From Lachnospiraceae bacterium (GTDB lineage Bacteria; Bacillota_A; Clostridia; Lachnospirales; Lachnospiraceae): a DNA stretch of 11,615 bases. The DNA is taken from positions 1 to 11,615 of the forward strand of contig QXWX01000152.1 of NCBI GenBank assembly GCA_009911175.1. The letters run 5' to 3'. Position 1 is the first letter of the stretch; every line of letters starts with the position of its first letter. A program made the position numbers and the translations under genes. Below are positions 1 through 6,201 of this stretch, piece after piece. The notes under the pieces were generated by a model that saw only the letters and a list, made by a program, of their open reading frames with translations, made no database searches and was not told the DNA's origin.

Positions 1-63
1 AAACTTTGAAAAATTGGCTGACAATGAATATATACGCAATTAGACAAAACTAACTCAAAATCA

Positions 64-83
64 CCTTTTAAAGCTGTAAAAGG
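64..83. repeat. Perfect 7-bp palindrome upstream of the rmlB promoter
   Basis: CCTTTTA (64-70) and TAAAAGG (77-83) are exact reverse complements around the 6-base spacer AAGCTG. The element lies 10 bp upstream of the -35 box of the rmlB promoter. It has no following T-run, so it is a poor terminator for a gene to the left. An operator or activator site is possible by position only, and an AT-rich stem of this size could also arise by chance. Confidence 0.4.
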
Positions 84-93
84 ACTACAACGG

Positions 94-122
94 TTGATTT
101 TGTGGAACACTAATGCTATAAT
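94..122 (+). promoter_or_regulatory. Promoter of the polysaccharide operon, vegetative-sigma type, extended -10
   Basis: A -35-like TTGATT (94-99) is followed by a 17-base spacer and a perfect TATAAT (117-122). TGC at 114-116 gives the extended -10 TGn motif. Transcription should start near 129, leaving a leader of about 37 bases that contains GGAGG at 154-158, seven bases before the rmlB ATG. It is the best plus-strand promoter seen ahead of the nine-gene run and probably drives all of it. No riboswitch-like structure is apparent in the short leader. Confidence 0.75.
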
Positions 123-165
123 TGGAAAATAGTCACAGGAAAAACATACGGATGGAGGAATAATC

Positions 166-1245
166 ATGCGCACATACCTTGTAACCGGCGGGGCTGGTTT
201 TATCGGTTCTAATTATATACATTATATGTTTCAGAAATATGGGGACGAGATTCGAATCATCAATGTGGACAAGCTGACCTACGCCGGCAATCTGGAGAAT
301 CTGAAGAGCATCGAGAACCGCCGCAATTACACATTTATCAAGGCGGATATCTGTGATTCCGCAGCAATTCGCCGGATCTTTCAGGAGAACGACATTGACC
401 GTGTCGTACATTTCGCTGCGGAGAGCCATGTGGACAGAAGCATCAAGGATCCGGAGATATTTGTGAGGACGAATGTACTGGGGACTCTGGTCATGCTCAA
501 CGCGGCGAAGGAAGCGTGGGAGCTGCCGGACGGGACATTCCGGGAAGGCAGGAAGTTCCTGCACGTATCCACGGATGAAGTATACGGCTCACTGGAGGAG
601 GAGAACGCATATTTTTATGAGACGACACCCTATGATCCCCACAGCCCTTATTCCGCAAGTAAGGCGTCTTCGGATATGCTGGTGAAGTCCTATATGGATA
701 CCTACAGATTCCCTGCCAACATCACGAACTGCAGCAACAATTATGGACCATACCAGTTCCCGGAAAAGCTGATTCCGCTGATCATCAACAATGCGCTGCT
801 GGGCAGGAAGCTGCCTGTATACGGCGACGGAAAAAATGTCCGGGACTGGCTGTATGTGGAAGACCATGCGAAGGGCATTGACATGGTGCAGGAAAAAGGC
901 CGGCTTTTTGAAACCTACAATATCGGCGGACATAATGAAAAGCAGAATATCCAGATCGTCCATATTATTTTGGATACTCTGCAGGAGATGCTTCCAGAGG
1001 GAGATCCGAGACGAGAGCTGGTGAGTGAGAACCTGATTACTTATGTGGAAGACCGGAAGGGCCATGACCGGCGTTATGCGATTGCGCCGGATAAGATCAA
1101 GGAAGAGATTGGCTGGTACCCGGAGACACGGTTTGAAGACGGGATCCGGCTTACGATCAAGTGGTTTTTTGAGCATGAAGAATGGATGAAGAACGTTACA
1201 AGCGGAGACTATCAAAAGTACTATGAGGAGATGTATCATGAATAA
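166..1245 (+). CDS. rmlB (rfbB): dTDP-glucose 4,6-dehydratase
   Basis: Second step of dTDP-L-rhamnose synthesis: NAD+-dependent conversion of dTDP-glucose to dTDP-4-keto-6-deoxyglucose in the cytoplasm. The 359-residue protein is an extended short-chain dehydrogenase. It shows the NAD-binding GGAGFIG at residues 8-14, HFAAESHVDRS at about 82-92, the dehydratase signature STDEVYG at 135-141 with the catalytic Asp-Glu pair (137-138), the catalytic YSASK at 162-166, and NNYGPYQFPEK and RDWLYVEDH further on. Length is normal for RmlB. The start is fixed by GGAGG seven bases upstream. It is the first gene after the operon promoter, and its stop codon overlaps the start of the next gene by 8 bases, suggesting translational coupling. 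Sampled sequence is markedly more GC-rich than the operon core. Confidence 0.96.
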   Translation: MRTYLVTGGAGFIGSNYIHYMFQKYGDEIRIINVDKLTYAGNLENLKSIENRRNYTFIKADICDSAAIRRIFQENDIDRVVHFAAESHVDRSIKDPEIFVRTNVLGTLVMLNAAKEAWELPDGTFREGRKFLHVSTDEVYGSLEEENAYFYETTPYDPHSPYSASKASSDMLVKSYMDTYRFPANITNCSNNYGPYQFPEKLIPLIINNALLGRKLPVYGDGKNVRDWLYVEDHAKGIDMVQEKGRLFETYNIGGHNEKQNIQIVHIILDTLQEMLPEGDPRRELVSENLITYVEDRKGHDRRYAIAPDKIKEEIGWYPETRFEDGIRLTIKWFFEHEEWMKNVTSGDYQKYYEEMYHE

Positions 1246-2461
1246 AAACAGGCCGAAGGTATCGGTGCTTTTATCTGTTCATAATCATGAAAACTACGTA
1301 GGGCAGGCGATTGAAAGCGTGCTCAGACAGACCTTTCAGGACTGGGAACTTATCATCATTGATGACTGTTCCCAGGACCGTTCTCCCGATGTGGTCAGGC
1401 AGTATCAGGATGAGAGGATACAATTTTACCGTTCGGAAGAAAACAAAGGGGCAATCCTGACGTTTAATGAACTGTTGAAAAAAGCTGCGGGAGAATATAT
1501 CGCGTCTTTAGATTCCGATGATGTCTGGTATGACAATAAGCTGGAAGAGCAGATTGCGTATCTGGAACAGCACAGGGAAATCGCTGCGTGTTTTTCATGG
1601 GCGGAATTCATAGACGAGGAAGGCGCATTATATTCCTCAACAAACAAGGAATGCGATTGTGATATTCGTATCTTTATGCATAAAAATCGGACACAAGCGC
1701 AGTGCCTGCGCTATTTTTTTGATAATGATAATTATTTGTGCCGCTCCAGTGTTGTAATGCGTTCTGCGGTGGTGGATGAGATTGGCGGATTTGACCCGAG
1801 ATTTAGAGTTTTGCATGATTATGAGTATTGGGGAAGGATGATTCAAAAGCATCCGGTCTATCTCTTTCAAAAGCCGCTTTTATGGTATCGGCGTGTCAGC
1901 GTTGATAATAACAGCCTCAGCGCTGTAAACAGGAAGAATGTGACCAGAGTCCTGAATGAGCATCAAATGATCGTTTATACGATGATTAAAGAAATGGATC
2001 CGCAGATTTTCTGTGAGGCTTTTGGAGACTTGCTGAAAAAGGAAGTTACCAATGATACAGAGCTGCTCTGTGAAAAGTATTTTGTACTGCTTCACTGGAC
2101 GATGCTTGGAACAGTGAATAACCGTCAGGTTGCGCTTCGCTTTTTCCATGACTTTATGGATGAGAATGTAATCAATACGTTGCAGCAGGAATACCATTAT
2201 TCCTGGCAGGATTATTATAAAGAGATGGAAGAAGCATGGCAGCTGTATCCTTTAGATTTTTATGAGGACTACCGGGAAATGGCAGAGAAGCAGGCCAGTA
2301 CGGAAAGCGTGAACAGGGCCCTGGTTCAGGAGAACGAAGGCTATCAGAAGGAGATTAGAAGGCTGATCAGGGAAATACAGGGAATGAGTCAGACTATTTC
2401 ATGGAAGATCACACGGCCATTGAGAGCGGCAAAGAGATTTGCCGGCAGAAAAAGACATTAG
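1238..2461 (+). CDS. GT2-family glycosyltransferase with C-terminal coiled tail
   Basis: Probable cytoplasmic or membrane-associated sugar transferase of 407 residues; donor and acceptor are unknown. The N-terminal GT-A domain begins KVSVLLSVHNHENY (7-20). It has the nucleotide-sugar/metal motif DSDD at 92-95 and an acidic HDYEYW motif at 193-198, where GT2 enzymes usually carry their catalytic base. Residues from about 230 are alpha-helical in character. Residues 345-385 are charged and coiled-coil-like, and the protein ends in a basic tail with SWKITRPLR (388-396), a tail type seen in other bacterial surface-polysaccharide transferases. The ATG at 1238 is preferred over an in-frame ATG at 1223 because GAGGAG at 1225-1230 is correctly spaced for it. 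The gene overlaps rmlB by 8 bases. Use of dTDP-rhamnose is plausible from context only. Confidence 0.88.
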   Translation: MNKNRPKVSVLLSVHNHENYVGQAIESVLRQTFQDWELIIIDDCSQDRSPDVVRQYQDERIQFYRSEENKGAILTFNELLKKAAGEYIASLDSDDVWYDNKLEEQIAYLEQHREIAACFSWAEFIDEEGALYSSTNKECDCDIRIFMHKNRTQAQCLRYFFDNDNYLCRSSVVMRSAVVDEIGGFDPRFRVLHDYEYWGRMIQKHPVYLFQKPLLWYRRVSVDNNSLSAVNRKNVTRVLNEHQMIVYTMIKEMDPQIFCEAFGDLLKKEVTNDTELLCEKYFVLLHWTMLGTVNNRQVALRFFHDFMDENVINTLQQEYHYSWQDYYKEMEEAWQLYPLDFYEDYREMAEKQASTESVNRALVQENEGYQKEIRRLIREIQGMSQTISWKITRPLRAAKRFAGRKRH

Positions 2462-2470
2462 GAGGTTCTT

Positions 2471-3355
2471 ATGAAAGGAATTATATTGGCAGGAGGATCC
2501 GGGACAAGGCTGTATCCATTGACGCAGGTAACCAGTAAGCAGCTGCTGCCGATTTATGACAAGCCGATGGTTTATTATCCTCTTAGTATCCTTATGGAGG
2601 CAGGTATACGAGAGATACTTATTATTTCAACACCTGAGGATACCCCGCGTTTTGAAGAGCTTTTAGGTGATGGAAACCAGTTTGGGATCCATTTGAATTA
2701 TAAAATACAGCTATCTCCGGATGGACTGGCACAGGCATTTCTTCTTGGGGAAGAGTTTATCGCAGGGGATAGCTGTGCCATGATCCTTGGTGACAATATC
2801 TTTCATGGACATGGATTGCGTAAACGTCTGAAAGCAGCGGCAGGAAAAGAAGAAGGCGCTACGATCTTCGGCTATTACGTGGATGATCCGGAACGCTTTG
2901 GCGTGGTGGAGTTTGACTCGGAAGGCAAAGCAATTTCTCTGGAAGAAAAGCCAACAGCTCCCAAATCAAACTATGCTGTTACCGGGTTATATTTTTATGA
3001 TAAACGGGTTGTAGAGTACGCAAAGCAGATCCGTCCAAGTGCCAGAGGAGAATTGGAGATCACGGACTTGAACCGCATCTATCTTGATAAAGGAAATCTG
3101 GATGTCACTCTTCTTGGACAGGGCTTTACATGGCTGGATACCGGAACTCATGAGTCGTTGGTGGATGCCACAAATTTCGTGAAGACGGTGGAGACACATC
3201 AGAATCGAAAGATTGCCTGTCTGGAAGAGATTGCGTATAATAATGGGTGGATTGATGAGAAAAAGCTGGGAGAGGCATGTGAGCTGTATCAGAAAAACCA
3301 GTATGGCAGATATCTCAAGGATGTACTAGACGGTAAATATATCGACCAGGTATGA
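2471..3355 (+). CDS. rmlA (rfbA): Glucose-1-phosphate thymidylyltransferase
   Basis: First step of dTDP-L-rhamnose synthesis: dTTP plus glucose-1-phosphate to dTDP-glucose and pyrophosphate. The 294-residue length matches the family. Visible motifs are the nucleotide-binding [11 protein letters not shown] (8-18), [11 protein letters not shown] (23-33), GDNIFHG (107-113) with the metal-binding Asp, EEKP (158-161), GELEITD (193-199) and [10 protein letters not shown] (221-230). AGGAGG ends six bases before the ATG, so the start is secure. It lies 9 bases after the GT2 gene and shortly before rmlC. Feedback inhibition by dTDP-rhamnose is known for the family, but the allosteric site was not examined here. 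Confidence 0.96.
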   Translation: MKGIILAGGSGTRLYPLTQVTSKQLLPIYDKPMVYYPLSILMEAGIREILIISTPEDTPRFEELLGDGNQFGIHLNYKIQLSPDGLAQAFLLGEEFIAGDSCAMILGDNIFHGHGLRKRLKAAAGKEEGATIFGYYVDDPERFGVVEFDSEGKAISLEEKPTAPKSNYAVTGLYFYDKRVVEYAKQIRPSARGELEITDLNRIYLDKGNLDVTLLGQGFTWLDTGTHESLVDATNFVKTVETHQNRKIACLEEIAYNNGWIDEKKLGEACELYQKNQYGRYLKDVLDGKYIDQV

Positions 3356-3422
3356 TCTGAAAAAATGAGGTATCATGGTTTGATTTATGCATCATTTTCC
3401 AGGAAACAGAGAGGATTACATT

Positions 3423-3968
3423 ATGGGAAAAATCTTAGTAGAAACATGTAATATAGAAGGGTTAAAGGTTATTACACCAGCGGTTTTCGGAGATGAGAGG
3501 GGATACTTTACGGAGACCTACAACTATAAAGATTATCAGGCTGTTGGTATTGATATGGAGTTCGTACAGGATAACCAGTCCGGCTCCAAAAAAGGAGTAC
3601 TGCGGGGACTGCATTTTCAGATTCATTATCCTCAGGATAAGCTGGTGCGCGTGATCAATGGCGAGGTATTTGATGTGGCAGTCGATCTCAGGAAAGGCTC
3701 TCCAACCTATGGGCAATGGCACGGAGTGATTTTGTCTGCTGAGAATAAAAAGCAGTTTTTTATTCCAAAGAATTTTGCGCATGGCTTTTTGGTGTTGTCT
3801 GATTTCGCAGAGTTTGCTTATAAATGTACGGATTTTTATCATCCGAATGATGAGGGCGGATTGTTCTGGAATGATCCGGACATAGGCGTTAAATGGCCGA
3901 TCCAGGAGGGGATGGAACTGACAATTTCAGAAAAAGACCAGCATTGGGGCGGAATAAAGGATTTATAA
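3423..3968 (+). CDS. rmlC (rfbC): dTDP-4-dehydrorhamnose 3,5-epimerase
   Basis: Third step of the pathway: double epimerisation of dTDP-4-keto-6-deoxyglucose to dTDP-4-keto-L-rhamnose. The 181-residue protein has the cupin fold signature of RmlC: FGDERGYFTETY near 22-33, QDNQSGSKKGVLRGLHFQ with the expected catalytic His at 64, Lys at 73, PKNFAHGFLVLSD (115-127), and the EFAYKC Tyr at 133 that should act as the acid. The ATG at 3423 is preferred to one 36 bases upstream: GAGG at 3411-3414 sits 8 bases before it, and the protein then starts at the normal family position. The 67 bases after rmlA show no promoter or terminator. Confidence 0.95.
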   Translation: MGKILVETCNIEGLKVITPAVFGDERGYFTETYNYKDYQAVGIDMEFVQDNQSGSKKGVLRGLHFQIHYPQDKLVRVINGEVFDVAVDLRKGSPTYGQWHGVILSAENKKQFFIPKNFAHGFLVLSDFAEFAYKCTDFYHPNDEGGLFWNDPDIGVKWPIQEGMELTISEKDQHWGGIKDL

Positions 3969-3986
3969 AAATTTTCGGAGGCAATT

Positions 3987-4763
3987 GTGTCAACTTATAT
4001 AAAAAATTTTTTGAAATTTCAACCGTTATTATCTGAGCTGGTTGCCCGGGATGTAAAGATTAAATACAGAAGATCTGTACTGGGGGTTTTATGGACGTTA
4101 TTGAATCCCCTCTGTATGATGATTATTCTTTCCGTGGTGTTTTCGAATATATTTAAATTTGATATCGAAAATTTTCCGCTGTATGTTTTAAGCGGCCAGG
4201 TCATATTTAATTTTTTTAATGACGCGACTACAAGCTCTATGACTGCCATTATCAATAATGCGGCTCTGCTTAAAAAAATTTATGTTCCAAAGTATCTGTT
4301 TGTACTTGCAAGAATATTTTCCAGCTTTATCAACCTGATGGCATCCTTTACGGCATTGCTGCTTGTGATGATCGCGGTCAGGGCCGAGCTGCACTGGACT
4401 CTGTTTCTGTCTTGGTTTCCGCTCCTGATGGTGGTCGTATTTTCATTGGGAGTCGGGATGCTTCTGGCGGCACTGACTGTACGGTTCAGAGATATCATGC
4501 ATCTGTATTCTGTGTTTACAACAGGGCTGATGTATCTGACGCCGGTTATTTACCCGATGTCCATGCTTCCGGACAGGATTCGGGTGATCGTGCTGATGAA
4601 TCCCTTGACGAATTATCTGGAGATGTTTCGGGATCTGGCTTTTTATAATACCTTGCCGTCCCTGGGAGCCTTGGCGATCGGGATTATGGAAGGCGCGGCT
4701 GCAGTAGTTCTGGGGATTTATGTATTTTATAAGAATCAGGATGAGTTTATTTTAAATATATAG
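3987..4763 (+). CDS. wzm: Polysaccharide ABC exporter, membrane subunit (Wzm/RgpC/TagG type)
   Basis: Permease half of an ABC-2 exporter that moves undecaprenyl-linked glycan across the cytoplasmic membrane. The 258-residue protein has a basic amphipathic N-terminus (ARDVKIKYRRSVLG, 20-33) and about six hydrophobic segments, near 31-53, 65-82, 104-131, 139-163, 172-190 and 227-248. Family-typical motifs are LGVLWTLLNP (32-41), YVPKYLF (99-105), VRFRDI (165-170) and NPLTNYLE. The start is GTG at 3987 with CGGAGG at 3976-3981 upstream. It lies 18 bases after rmlC and 13 before its partner ATPase. Rhamnan, teichoic-acid and O-antigen exporters share this architecture; the adjacent rml genes favour a rhamnose-containing glycan. 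Confidence 0.92.
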   Translation: MSTYIKNFLKFQPLLSELVARDVKIKYRRSVLGVLWTLLNPLCMMIILSVVFSNIFKFDIENFPLYVLSGQVIFNFFNDATTSSMTAIINNAALLKKIYVPKYLFVLARIFSSFINLMASFTALLLVMIAVRAELHWTLFLSWFPLLMVVVFSLGVGMLLAALTVRFRDIMHLYSVFTTGLMYLTPVIYPMSMLPDRIRVIVLMNPLTNYLEMFRDLAFYNTLPSLGALAIGIMEGAAAVVLGIYVFYKNQDEFILNI

Positions 4764-4776
4764 GAGCAGTTAGCAG

Positions 4777-5511
4777 ATGGAAAATGAAGTGATCGTAGCG
4801 GTTGATCAGGTGTCCATGAAATTCAATCTGTCTTCGGAAAAGTTCGACAGCTTTAAGGAATATGTCATAAAAAGCATAAAAAGACAGGTTTCTTATGATG
4901 AGTTCTGGGCGTTGCAGAATATTTCTTTTGAAGTCAGACGGGGAGAGTCTCTGGGGCTGATCGGGCTCAACGGAAGTGGAAAGAGCACCATGTTAAAGAT
5001 TATAGCAGGCGTGTTAAAGCCCACAAAAGGAACGGTATCGGTGAGGGGAAATATGGCGCCTTTGATTGAGCTGGGAGCCGGATTTGACATGGATCTGACA
5101 GCCAGGGAAAATGTATATTTAAATGGTGCGCTCTTAGGATATAATCGTTCTCAGATGGAAGCGCAATATGAGGATATTGTGAATTTTTCAGAGCTGGGAG
5201 AATTTATGAATGTTCCGGTCAAGAATTTTTCTTCCGGTATGGTTTCCAGATTAGCTTTTGCGATTGCTACGATTGGAGTACCGGATATCTTAATTTGTGA
5301 TGAGGTCTTGTCAGTAGGGGATTTTCGGTTTCAGGAAAAGTGTGAGGAACGGATCGGGAATATGCAGGAGAAAGGAACGACCATACTTTTCGTGTCTCAT
5401 AGCCTGGAACAGGTCGAAAAGATCTGCAATAAAATTGTCTGGCTGGAAAAAGGACACTTAAAAATGTTTGGCGATGCAAAAAGCATTTGTAAAATTTATG
5501 CGGAATCTTAG
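4777..5511 (+). CDS. wzt: Polysaccharide ABC exporter, ATPase subunit (short Wzt/RgpD/TagH type)
   Basis: Energises glycan export together with the preceding permease. The 244-residue protein has Walker A GLNGSGKST (63-71), the degenerate signature FSSGM (151-155) typical of Wzt-family ATPases in place of LSGGQ, Walker B ILICDE (171-176), D-loop VLSVGD, and the switch His in VSHSL (206-210). It ends soon after the nucleotide-binding domain at YAES. The C-terminal carbohydrate-binding domain of cap-recognising Wzt proteins (about 150 more residues) is absent, so export probably does not depend on a terminal modification. AGGAG at 4762-4766 is 10 bases before the ATG. The stop is a clean TAG, and nothing in the 65 bases beyond resembles a lost domain. 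Confidence 0.93.
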   Translation: MENEVIVAVDQVSMKFNLSSEKFDSFKEYVIKSIKRQVSYDEFWALQNISFEVRRGESLGLIGLNGSGKSTMLKIIAGVLKPTKGTVSVRGNMAPLIELGAGFDMDLTARENVYLNGALLGYNRSQMEAQYEDIVNFSELGEFMNVPVKNFSSGMVSRLAFAIATIGVPDILICDEVLSVGDFRFQEKCEERIGNMQEKGTTILFVSHSLEQVEKICNKIVWLEKGHLKMFGDAKSICKIYAES

Positions 5512-5532
5512 CAGTTTCGTTTGCTTTTATAG

Positions 5533-5538
5533 TATAAT
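5533..5538 (+). promoter_or_regulatory. Possible internal -10 box between wzt and the membrane protein gene
   Basis: A perfect TATAAT lies in the 65-base gap, about 39 bases before the next ATG. No acceptable -35 hexamer is present at 16-18 bases and there is no TGn extension. This gap is the longest between any two neighbours in the main nine-gene run apart from rmlA-rmlC. Weak internal transcription is possible, but chance occurrence in AT-rich DNA is equally likely. Confidence 0.25.
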
Positions 5539-5576
5539 AAGGGCAGGAATTGATCAGGACAGAGGGTTCACAGGAT

Positions 5577-6182
5577 ATGAAAAAGAGATTGGGTATAATT
5601 ATATTGGGCGTTGGAATGCTGATTTTTGCATATTTTTATGCTCATATTGATAAAAATACGTATCTGTACGACCGGAATACGGATTCTGCCGAATTGATCG
5701 GAACCGGGATTCCGGATGAGGGAGAAGAGATCACACAGTCCTTTATAAGTGTTGAGGATTCTATAGATGGAATTAATCTGAAAGCCACGGTCATCGGTGA
5801 AGCAGAGAATGTAGGACTGGAATATTCTCTGATTGATGAAAAGAGCGGTGAGGTGGTCCGGACAGAGACTGTATTGGGAGCAGAGATAAAAAATAATAAA
5901 TTCAATGTACTGAGATTTCAGACACTGAGTGGTACGAAAGGAAAGAAATATATATTGAAACTGTCCGAATCCGGGACTGGTGAGAATGCCGGGATCAGTT
6001 TTTATCTGAGTGAAAGAGAAAGCGTGCAGGGGAAGCTGGAAGTGAAAGGACAGGAGATAAAGGGAAATCTTGCGGTCCGTACACTGACCCATCGGTTTGA
6101 TTTAGAGACATTTGTCGTTTTAGCAGGAATTCTGGCATTTATCGCCGGATTTATGAATGTTCTTTATAGAATGTTCCGATAA
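5577..6182 (+). CDS. Bitopic membrane protein with beta-rich extracytoplasmic domain, function unknown
   Basis: I do not recognise this family. The 201-residue protein starts KKR and has a first membrane helix at about 5-22, an outer region at about 24-176, and a second helix at about 178-197 followed by RMFR, so both termini should be cytoplasmic. The outer region has alternating hydrophobic residues, no cysteines and short turns (DEKSGEVV, SGTKGKKYILKLS, GISFYLSE), suggesting a jelly-roll or beta-sandwich fold like glycan-binding modules; this is an inference. The ATG at 5577 is preferred to the upstream in-frame ATT at 5550, with AGAGGG 10 bases before it. The two-helix topology resembles polysaccharide co-polymerases (Wzz/CpsC), but the proline-rich motif before helix 2 and coiled-coil character are missing. 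Position between exporter and large transferase suggests a role in glycan export or surface assembly. Confidence 0.75.
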   Translation: MKKRLGIIILGVGMLIFAYFYAHIDKNTYLYDRNTDSAELIGTGIPDEGEEITQSFISVEDSIDGINLKATVIGEAENVGLEYSLIDEKSGEVVRTETVLGAEIKNNKFNVLRFQTLSGTKGKKYILKLSESGTGENAGISFYLSERESVQGKLEVKGQEIKGNLAVRTLTHRFDLETFVVLAGILAFIAGFMNVLYRMFR

Positions 6183-6201
6183 AGGAGGAAAAGAAGTTAT
6201 C

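Noticed and set aside
18..46. Second promoter CTGACA with TAGACA
   Set aside because: The -10 matches only three of six bases, and a far better promoter lies at 94-122.
589..1239. Long open frame on the minus strand across rmlB
   Set aside because: It lies wholly inside a certain gene, has no ribosome binding site support and no recognisable domain.
5577..6182. Membrane protein as a Wzz/CpsC-type co-polymerase
   Set aside because: Topology fits, but there is no proline-rich motif before the second helix and the outer region looks beta-rich rather than coiled-coil.
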